Shown one piece after another: positions 1-5,069 of a stretch of DNA of 5,069 nucleotides. A model generated the notes under the pieces. It made no database searches, was not told where the DNA came from, and saw nothing but the letters and a program-made list of their open reading frames with translations. A program made the translations under genes and the position numbers. The stretch covers positions 1-5,069 of the forward strand of contig SLSQ01000114.1 in assembly GCA_007130355.1 (NCBI GenBank). Direction: 5' to 3'. The stretch's first letter is position 1. Every line of letters begins with the position of its first letter. This stretch comes from Trueperaceae bacterium. GTDB lineage: Bacteria > Deinococcota > Deinococci > Deinococcales > Trueperaceae.

Positions 1-1439
1 CCGTCGGTGCCGGCGCGACGGCGGCCGCCGCGCTCGCCTTCGCGGCGCTCGCGACGGCGTGGCGCGAGCCGGCGACCGGATTCCTGCTCGCCGCCGTCGC
101 TTCCGCGTCGGTCGCCGCGGCGCTCGGTCCGTTCGCCCGGCGCGGCGGCGAACCGTCCCGACGCGAAGCGCTGGTCGCCGTCGTCGCGCTGTGGACGCTC
201 GTTCCGCTGCTGACGGCGGTGCCGTACCGGATCGACGGGGGCATGGCGTGGATCGACGCCTGGTTCGAGGCGGCGAGCGGGTTCACCACCACCGGAGCGA
301 CGGTCCTGACCGACTTCGGAGCGTTCGAGCGAAGCCTCTTCCTCTGGCGCGCGGCGAGCCAGTGGGTCGGCGGGATCGGCATCATCGTGCTGTTCATCGC
401 CGTGTTCCCGTACTTCCGGGTCGCCGGCCGTCAGCTGTTCGCCGCCGAGGCGCCCGGACCGGAGACCGACGCGCTGGCGCCGCGCGTGCACGCGACCGCG
501 CGGGCGTTGCTCGCCGTCTACCTCGGCCTCACCGTCGCCTGCGGCATGGCGTTCCTCGCGGCCGGCATGGGCCCGTTCGACGCCGTGGCCCACGCGCTCA
601 CCACGCTGGCGTCGGGCGGGTTCAGCCCCGAGGCCCGCTCGTTCGAGGCGTTCGGGCCCGCCGCACAGTGGGTCGCGACCGTGTTCATGGCGTTCGCGGG
701 GGCGAACTTCGCGCTCCAGTACCGGGCGCTCCTCGGTCGCCCCGGCCGGTTGCTGCGCGACGCCGAGTTCCGGACCTACCTGGCGGTCGCCGCCGGCGTC
801 GCCCTCCTGCTCGCGGTCGCGATCGCGCCCGCCTACGACGGTCCGGACGCGGTCCGGCACGCCCTGTTCCAGGCGTTTTCGATCGTGACGACCACGGGGT
901 ACGCCTCGGCCGACTTCGAGACCTGGGCGACGCCGGCGCTGGCGGTCCTGGTGACGGCGATGTTCGTGGGGGGCAGCGCCGGCAGCGCCGCCGGCGGGAT
1001 CAAGGTGGTGCGCTGGCGAATCCTCGCCTCGCACGCCGGTCGCGAGATCGTCCGCGCGGTGCACCCGCGCGCGGTGGTTCCGGTCCGGGTCGGGCGCCGC
1101 CCGGTGTCCGAAGAGGTCGTGCACGCCGTCACGGCGTTCGTGACCCTGTTCGCCCTGTTGTTCGCCGGCGGCGCGATCGCGCTGGCGTTCGACGGGGCCG
1201 ACGCACGGACGGCCGTCACGGCCTCCGTCGCCACGCTCGCGAACATCGGTCCGGGCCTGGGCGCGGTGGGGCCGATGGAGAGCTTCGCCGCGTTCTCGGA
1301 CCCCGCCAAGGGGGTGTTGATCTTCCTGATGATCGCCGGCCGACTCGAGATCCTGGCGCTCCTCGCGGTGCTCGCTCCGGACGGGTTGCACCCACCACGC
1401 CGCTGGCGGACGCGGTTCGAAGGGAGGGGGCGGTCGTGA
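1..1439 (+). CDS. trkH: TrkH-family potassium uptake protein, copy 1 (5' end outside window)
   Basis: Integral membrane subunit of a Trk-type K+ uptake system, moving K+ across the cytoplasmic membrane. The frame enters at base 3 and ends at TGA 1437-1439, giving 478 visible residues. Alignment with the next gene puts visible residue 1 at its residue 19, so about 18 codons are missing. All four pore loops of the TrkH/KtrB fold are present: filter 1 GFTTTGAT (TTTG at visible residues 95-98), filter 2 ASGGFS (203-208), filter 3 TTTGYAS (296-302) and filter 4 ANIGPG (413-418). The filter glycines are those of K+-selective members. Other family signatures are SQWVGGIGII (119-128), GRQLFAAEAPGP (142-153) and the pore-gating loop GGSAGSAAGGIK (323-334). 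Two hydrophobic helices before the first M1-P-M2 unit, the second at ~26-44, and the TrkH-like ASGGFS filter argue for TrkH rather than KtrB. Its last bases carry the ribosome binding site of copy 2. No trkA partner is visible. The family is certain; the exact physiological role is inferred. Confidence 0.95.
   Translation, partial: VGAGATAAAALAFAALATAWREPATGFLLAAVASASVAAALGPFARRGGEPSRREALVAVVALWTLVPLLTAVPYRIDGGMAWIDAWFEAASGFTTTGATVLTDFGAFERSLFLWRAASQWVGGIGIIVLFIAVFPYFRVAGRQLFAAEAPGPETDALAPRVHATARALLAVYLGLTVACGMAFLAAGMGPFDAVAHALTTLASGGFSPEARSFEAFGPAAQWVATVFMAFAGANFALQYRALLGRPGRLLRDAEFRTYLAVAAGVALLLAVAIAPAYDGPDAVRHALFQAFSIVTTTGYASADFETWATPALAVLVTAMFVGGSAGSAAGGIKVVRWRILASHAGREIVRAVHPRAVVPVRVGRRPVSEEVVHAVTAFVTLFALLFAGGAIALAFDGADARTAVTASVATLANIGPGLGAVGPMESFAAFSDPAKGVLIFLMIAGRLEILALLAVLAPDGLHPPRRWRTRFEGRGRS
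1421..1430 (+). promoter_or_regulatory. Ribosome binding site of the second trkH, inside the end of the first
   Basis: The purine run AGGGAGGGGG contains GGAGG at 1423-1427, eight bases before a GTG at 1436-1438. That GTG overlaps the TGA stop of the upstream gene (1437-1439) as GTGA. This site decides the start of the second gene, because its frame stays open far upstream and the extra upstream translation is arginine-rich shadow sequence with no family resemblance. The arrangement suggests translational coupling of the two genes. Confidence 0.85.
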
Positions 1440-2908
1440 GGCTCGAACGCCGCCGGGGCCGAGGTCGCTTCGCGCCCCAGATCACGGGACTGGGCCTGCT
1501 CGCCCTGGCCGCGCTGACCGGGGCGTACGCGGTCGCGGCCGCCCTCATGGCCGAGCCGTGGCACGGCTTCGCGCTCACGACGGTCGCGGCGGGTGCGGTC
1601 GGCGCGGTGCTGGTCCGGTTCGGCTCGACCCGCACCGAGCCGTCGCGTCGCGAGACGTTGATCGCCGTGCTGGCGCTGTGGGCCGCGGTCCCCCTGTTCG
1701 GATCGATCCCGTACGTGGTGGACGGCGGAATGCCGTGGTTCGACGCGGTCTTCGAGTCGACGAGCGGCTTCACGGCGACGGGCGCGACCATGCTGACCGA
1801 TTTCGGCGCGTTCGGCAACGCGCTGTTCCTGTACCGCGCGATGAGCCAGTGGATCGGCGGCATCGGCATCATCGTGCTGTTCATCGCCGTCTTCCCGCAG
1901 CTGGCGATCGCCGGGCGTCAGCTGTTCGCCGCCGAGCTTCCCGGTCCGAGCGAGGAGCGCCTCACGCCGCGCCTCCGGAACACGGCGGGGGCGGTGCTGC
2001 TCGTCTACCTGGGCCTCTCCGCCGCGGCGTTCGTGGCGTACCTCGCGACCGGGATCGGCTGGCTCGACTCGGCCGCGCACGCGTTCACCACCGTCGCCGC
2101 CGGAGGGTTCAGCCCGGAGGAACGCTCGTTCGCGGGGCTCGGCGCGGCGGCGCACTGGGTCGCCATCGTGTTCATGGCGTTCGCGGGCGTGAACTTCGCG
2201 CTTCAGTACCGGGCCCTGTCCGGGCGTCCCCGGGTGCTGGCGCGCGATCCGGAGTTCCGGGCCTACCTCGGCATCGTCGCGGCGGCGGCGGCCGCGGCCG
2301 CCTGGCTCTTGTGGCCGGACCACGGCACCGACGCGGTCCGGCACGGCCTCTTCAACGTGCTCTCGATCGTGACGACCACCGGGTACGCCTCGCTCGACTT
2401 CGGCGCCTGGGAGCCTCGCCAGCAGGCGGTGCTGCTGCTTCTGATGTTCGTCGGCGGAAGCGCCGGCAGCGCCGCGGGCGGGATCAAGGTGATCCGCTTG
2501 CTGGTGGTCGCCAAGCACACGGGCCGCGAGGTGCGTCGGGCGCTCCATCCTCGGGCGGTCCTGCCGGTCCGGGTCGGCGGGCGCACCGTGCCGGAGGAGG
2601 TGCTGCGCGCGGTGACGGCGTTCCTGACGCTCTACCTGGCGTCGTTCGCCGCGCTCACGACGACGCTGGTGCTGGCGGGGAGCGACTTCGTGACGGCGTT
2701 CACCGCCTCGATCGCGACGCTCGGAAACATCGGTCCCGGCCTCGGCGGGGTCGGCCCGATGGAGAGCTACGCCGGCTTCCCGAACGGGATCAAGGCGCTG
2801 CTGACGTTCGCGATGTACGCCGGACGGCTCGAGGTGGTCGCGGTGTTCGTCCTGTTCACCAGCGACGGGTGGCGCCTCCCCCGGCGACGCCGGACCGCCC
2901 GTTCCTGA
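1436..2908 (+). CDS. trkH: TrkH-family potassium uptake protein, copy 2 (complete)
   Basis: Complete 490-residue K+ transporter membrane subunit, close to the usual ~480-490 residues of TrkH. GTG 1436 is chosen as the start because of the GGAGG eight bases upstream and because translation then begins with a short basic stretch (RLERRRGRGR) followed by the first helix. Two N-terminal helices (~16-38 and ~44-62) precede four M1-P-M2 units, the ten-helix TrkH layout rather than eight-helix KtrB. The filters are FTATGAT (112-118), AAGGFS (221-226), TTTGYAS (313-319) and GNIGPG (430-435). The gating loop GGSAGSAAGGIK is at 340-351 and the family motif GRQLFAAELPGP at 160-171. Hand alignment with copy 1 gives about 61% identity (245 of ~400 positions), with one single-residue indel next to an eight-alanine run (282-289). 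Filter 1 reads TATG where copy 1 has TTTG. The C-terminus is strongly basic. It overlaps copy 1 by four bases, so both are presumably in one operon. Pairing with a TrkA-like RCK protein is expected from the family but not seen here. Confidence 0.96.
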   Translation: MRLERRRGRGRFAPQITGLGLLALAALTGAYAVAAALMAEPWHGFALTTVAAGAVGAVLVRFGSTRTEPSRRETLIAVLALWAAVPLFGSIPYVVDGGMPWFDAVFESTSGFTATGATMLTDFGAFGNALFLYRAMSQWIGGIGIIVLFIAVFPQLAIAGRQLFAAELPGPSEERLTPRLRNTAGAVLLVYLGLSAAAFVAYLATGIGWLDSAAHAFTTVAAGGFSPEERSFAGLGAAAHWVAIVFMAFAGVNFALQYRALSGRPRVLARDPEFRAYLGIVAAAAAAAAWLLWPDHGTDAVRHGLFNVLSIVTTTGYASLDFGAWEPRQQAVLLLLMFVGGSAGSAAGGIKVIRLLVVAKHTGREVRRALHPRAVLPVRVGGRTVPEEVLRAVTAFLTLYLASFAALTTTLVLAGSDFVTAFTASIATLGNIGPGLGGVGPMESYAGFPNGIKALLTFAMYAGRLEVVAVFVLFTSDGWRLPRRRRTARS

Positions 2909-2932
2909 GTTCCGGGCTCCGAACCGCTGCGG

Positions 2933-2938
2933 TATGCT
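2933..2938 (+). promoter_or_regulatory. Possible -10 element of an acs promoter
   Basis: TATGCT lies 108 bases before the acs start codon and is one of the few A/T-containing hexamers in the gap, resembling the sigma-70 TATAAT consensus. The hexamer 17 bases upstream (TTCCGG, 2910-2915) matches TTGACA only at its first two bases, so there is no good -35. The short palindrome ACCG-CTG-CGGT (2923-2933) abuts it and could be coincidence. This rests on sequence likeness alone. Confidence 0.3.
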
Positions 2939-2988
2939 CGGCCCGTCCGGATCGCACCTCCCGGAGGGACGCGCGCACGGCCCGTCCA

Positions 2989-3004
2989 CGCCCGTTCGCG
3001 GGCG
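2989..3004 (+). other. Small hairpin with TTCG loop in the acs leader
   Basis: CGCCCG (2989-2994) and CGGGCG (2999-3004) are perfect inverted repeats around a TTCG loop, giving a six-pair G+C stem whose second arm ends 42 bases before the acs ATG. The loop is closed by G-C rather than the C-G pair of the extra-stable UUCG tetraloop. What follows is pyrimidine-rich but mixed C and T, not a T-run, so I do not call it a terminator. It may form in the acs leader RNA; function is unknown. Confidence 0.35.
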
Positions 3005-3034
3005 GCTTCCCCCTTCCGGGACACGTCCGCGCAC

Positions 3035-3042
3035 GGAGGAGG
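3035..3042 (+). promoter_or_regulatory. Ribosome binding site of acs
   Basis: GGAGGAGG offers two overlapping GGAGG cores (3035-3039 and 3038-3042), seven and four bases before ATG 3047. The upstream core has the better spacing. This strong site fixes the acs start and agrees with the family-like N-terminus that follows it. Confidence 0.85.
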
Positions 3043-3046
3043 CCCC

Positions 3047-4990
3047 ATGTCCGAACGCATCGAATCGGTCCTGCACGAAGAACGACGGTTCTCGCCCCCC
3101 GCCTCGTTCCGCGCCTCGGCCCGGATCGGCGACGCCGCGACCTATCAGGAGCTCTACCGTCGTTCGCTCGAGGAGCCGGACGCCTTCTGGTCCGAAGTCG
3201 CCTCCGAACTGCACTGGTTCCGTCGTTGGGACGCGGTGCTCGAGTGGGAGGAGCCGTTCGCCCGTTGGTTCGCGGGCGGCACCACGAACCTCTCCTACAA
3301 CGCCCTCGACCGGCACGTCGAGGCGGGCCTCGGCAACAAGGTCGCCTTTTTCTGGGAGGGCGAACCGGGCGACCGTCGGGTCCTGACCTACGCCGAGATG
3401 CTGCGCGAGGTCGGCACCTTCGCGAACGTGCTCAAGGCCCGGGGCGTGACGAAGGGCGACCGGGTCGCGATCTACCTGCCGATGATCCCCGAAGCGGCGA
3501 TCGCCATGCTGGCCTGCGCCCGCATCGGGGCCACCCACAGCGTGGTGTTCGGCGGGTTCAGCGCGCAGGCGCTGGTCGACCGGATCGTCGACGCCGACGC
3601 GAAGGCGGTGATCACCGCCGACGGCGGCTACCGGCGCGGCAAGGTGCTCCCGCTCAAACCCGCGGTCGACGAGGCGCTGCAGCGCTGTCCCTCGGTCGAG
3701 ACGGTCATCACCGTGCGCCGCACCGGCAGCGACGTGAACATGGAGCCGGGCCGCGACCACTGGTGGCACGACCTCGCCAAGCACGCGTCGCCCGACTGCC
3801 CGGCCGAGCCGCTCGACGCCGAGCATCCGCTCTACATCCTCTACACGAGCGGTTCGACCGGAAAGCCCAAGGGCGTGCTGCACACGACCGGCGGGTACAT
3901 GGTCGGCACCTACCTGTCGACGAAGCACGTGTTCGACCTGAAGCCGAACGACGTCTTCTGGTGCACCGCCGACGTCGGCTGGGTGACCGGGCACAGCTAC
4001 ATCGTCTACGGCCCGATGCTGAACGGCGCGACGCAGATCATGTACGAGGGCGCCCCCACGCATCCGGCCCCCGACCGACTCTGGTCGATGGTCGACCGCT
4101 ACAAGGCCACCGTCTTCTACACCGCGCCGACGGCGATTCGAGCGTTCATGAAGCTCGGCGACGCGCACCCGTCGCGGCACGACCTGACCAGCCTGCGCCT
4201 GCTCGGAACCGTCGGCGAGCCGATCAACCCCGAGGCGTGGACCTGGTACCGCCGCGTGATCGGCGGCGATCGCTGCCCGGTGGTCGACACCTGGTGGCAG
4301 ACGGAGACCGGCGCGATCATGCTCACGACCCTGCCCGGCGCGCACGACGCGAAACCGGGCTCGGCCGGCCTGCCGTTCTTCGGGGTCGAACCGGCGATCG
4401 TCGACGTCGACGGCAACGACGTCGCCCGCGACGACGGCGGCTACCTGGTGATGAAGCGGCCCTGGCCGTCGATGCTGCGCACCGTGTACGGCGACGACGA
4501 CCGCTACCGGAACCAGTACTGGAGCGAGATCCCGCACGTCTACTTCGCCGGCGACGGCGCGCGTCGCGACGCCGACGGCTACTTCTGGATCATGGGGCGG
4601 GTCGACGACGTGGTGAACGTGAGCGGCCACCGGCTGGGCACCATGGAGGTCGAGTCGGCACTCGTGTCGCACGAGGCGGTCGCCGAGGCGGCGGTCGTCG
4701 GCCGACCGGACGAGATCAAGGGCCAGGGGATCGTCGCCTTCGTCACCCTCGAAGGGGACCGCACGGGCGACGACGGTCTGCGGTCCGCCCTGCGCGACCA
4801 CGTCGCCAAGGAGATCGGCAGCATCGCCAAGCCGGACGTGATCCACTTCGCCGAGGCGCTGCCGAAGACCCGTAGCGGCAAGATCATGCGCCGGTTGCTG
4901 CGGTCGGTCGCCTCGGGCGAGGAACTCTCCGGCGACGTGAGCACGCTCGAGGACCGGAGCGTGGTCGAGAAGCTCACCGGCGCCGGCTGA
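3047..4990 (+). CDS. acs: Acetyl-CoA synthetase (AMP-forming acetate-CoA ligase)
   Basis: Cytosolic enzyme converting acetate, ATP and CoA to acetyl-CoA, AMP and pyrophosphate through an acetyl-adenylate, which lets cells use or scavenge acetate. Its 647 residues match the ~650 of bacterial Acs. The N-terminal Acs domain (SVLHEERRFSPP, then FWSEVASELHWF at ~47-58) is followed by the ANL adenylation core: P-loop YTSGSTGKPKG (266-276), VGEP (389-392), DTWWQTETG (414-422), D503 and R518 for ATP. The hinge aspartate is D520, in GRVDD. Compared with Salmonella Acs as I recall it, the acetate-pocket residues Val310, Thr311, Val386 and Trp414 correspond to V313, T314, V389 and W417 at a constant offset of three. 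This favours acetate over larger acyl substrates. The C-terminal motif PKTRSGKIMRR (606-616) carries K612, equivalent to the catalytic lysine that Pat-type acetyltransferases acetylate and CobB-type sirtuins restore, so post-translational control is likely. Nothing is missing or truncated. Propionyl-CoA synthetase is the main alternative and is less likely given the pocket tryptophan. Confidence 0.97.
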   Translation: MSERIESVLHEERRFSPPASFRASARIGDAATYQELYRRSLEEPDAFWSEVASELHWFRRWDAVLEWEEPFARWFAGGTTNLSYNALDRHVEAGLGNKVAFFWEGEPGDRRVLTYAEMLREVGTFANVLKARGVTKGDRVAIYLPMIPEAAIAMLACARIGATHSVVFGGFSAQALVDRIVDADAKAVITADGGYRRGKVLPLKPAVDEALQRCPSVETVITVRRTGSDVNMEPGRDHWWHDLAKHASPDCPAEPLDAEHPLYILYTSGSTGKPKGVLHTTGGYMVGTYLSTKHVFDLKPNDVFWCTADVGWVTGHSYIVYGPMLNGATQIMYEGAPTHPAPDRLWSMVDRYKATVFYTAPTAIRAFMKLGDAHPSRHDLTSLRLLGTVGEPINPEAWTWYRRVIGGDRCPVVDTWWQTETGAIMLTTLPGAHDAKPGSAGLPFFGVEPAIVDVDGNDVARDDGGYLVMKRPWPSMLRTVYGDDDRYRNQYWSEIPHVYFAGDGARRDADGYFWIMGRVDDVVNVSGHRLGTMEVESALVSHEAVAEAAVVGRPDEIKGQGIVAFVTLEGDRTGDDGLRSALRDHVAKEIGSIAKPDVIHFAEALPKTRSGKIMRRLLRSVASGEELSGDVSTLEDRSVVEKLTGAG

Positions 4991-4991
4991 G

Positions 4992-5030
4992 CGCGGGCGT
5001 CGCGGCGGCGCGCGTCGGCGGGCGCCCGCG
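4992..5030. repeat. G+C-rich inverted repeats just after acs
   Basis: CGCGGGCG (4992-4999) is the reverse complement of CGCCCGCG (5023-5030), and a perfect 12-base palindrome GCGGGCGCCCGC occupies 5018-5029. These alternative pairings begin two bases after the acs stop and could form a 3' structure in the acs mRNA. There is no following T-run, and in DNA this rich in G+C such repeats also arise by chance. Termination is therefore only a possibility. The remaining bases to 5069 show nothing I can support as a gene. Confidence 0.3.
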
Positions 5031-5069
5031 GTCGTCCGCCACGGCCTACGACGCTCGACCGCGCGCGTC

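Larger units (their letters stand above)
2909..3046 (+). other. Intergenic region between trkH copy 2 and acs
   Basis: This 138-base gap holds the acs ribosome binding site, a candidate -10 element, a small hairpin and the ten-base direct repeat CGGCCCGTCC at 2939-2948 and 2978-2987. There is no hairpin followed by a T-run, so no intrinsic terminator for the trkH operon can be identified. Its length, compared with the overlapping trkH pair, suggests that acs is transcribed separately. That is inference. Confidence 0.6.

Noticed and set aside
59..1435. Upstream extension of the frame of the second trkH, which would make a 949-residue protein
   Set aside because: The extension is an arginine-rich out-of-frame reading of the first trkH. 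Real TrkH sequence begins only after GTG 1436, which has a well-placed GGAGG.
2989..3019. The hairpin after trkH copy 2 as a rho-independent terminator
   Set aside because: The stem is good but the bases after it are mixed C, T and G with no T-run, and it lies within the probable acs leader rather than directly after the trkH stop.
2767..3060. A 97-codon - strand open frame covering the intergenic gap
   Set aside because: It overlaps the ends of two real genes, has no convincing start signal and no recognisable protein features.
2934..3386. A 150-codon + strand open frame starting in the acs leader, possibly an upstream small protein
   Set aside because: It has no Shine-Dalgarno before its ATG, runs out of frame deep into acs, and its translation is biased toward P, R, S and T like a shadow frame.
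833..4846. A 1337-codon open frame on the - strand spanning parts of all three genes
   Set aside because: It is antisense to three clearly recognised genes, its translation is a low-complexity mix rich in R, A, G, D and V, and no family is recognisable. Long stop-free antisense frames are expected where third positions are almost all G or C.
1558..4875. A 1105-codon + strand open frame through trkH copy 2 and acs
   Set aside because: It is an out-of-frame shadow of two recognised genes, arginine-rich throughout, with no domain signal.
5046..5069. Possible 3' end of a convergent - strand gene entering from the right (TAG at 5048-5046)
   Set aside because: Only seven codons are visible before the stop, which is too little to distinguish a gene end from chance.
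1..5069. Mobile elements, CRISPR repeats, tRNA or rRNA genes, riboswitches
   Set aside because: Apart from the trkH paralogy I saw only short repeats or palindromes, no transposase or integrase signatures, and no tRNA-like or conserved riboswitch sequence. The window reads as ordinary core-genome genes.

Overview
The window is a very G+C-rich stretch of bacterial chromosome. Nearly every third codon position is G or C, and open frames run by chance through all six frames. The ribosome binding sites are strong (purine-rich GGAGG type) and the genes are close-packed, two of them overlapping at a GTG start. This fits a high-G+C lineage such as Actinomycetota or the Trueperaceae/Deinococcus side of Deinococcota. 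The sequence alone does not let me choose between them.

Layout, all genes on the + strand: (1) bases 1-1439, a TrkH-type potassium transporter subunit whose first ~18 codons lie outside the window; (2) bases 1436-2908, a second, complete TrkH-type subunit that overlaps the first by a GTGA junction and has its own Shine-Dalgarno inside the end of the first gene; (3) bases 2909-3046, a 138-base intergenic gap with a possible -10 element, a short direct repeat and a small hairpin; (4) bases 3047-4990, a full-length acetyl-CoA synthetase (acs); (5) bases 4991-5069, a G+C-rich tail with inverted repeats and no gene that I can support.

The two trkH genes are tandem paralogues, about 61% identical over ~400 residues by my hand alignment. 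All four selectivity-filter loops are intact in both, and the overlap implies translational coupling. They are expected to act at the cytoplasmic membrane in K+ uptake, normally gated by a cytosolic RCK protein (TrkA), which is not in this window. The acetyl-CoA synthetase activates acetate to acetyl-CoA in the cytosol. It keeps the acetate-pocket residues, the ATP motifs and the C-terminal lysine that is controlled by acetylation in this family. It probably forms its own transcription unit, and I see no functional link to K+ transport.

I found no mobile element, CRISPR array, RNA gene or evidence of an undescribed system. The item most worth a second look is the coupled pair of divergent TrkH subunits, which raises the possibility of a heteromeric K+ transporter.
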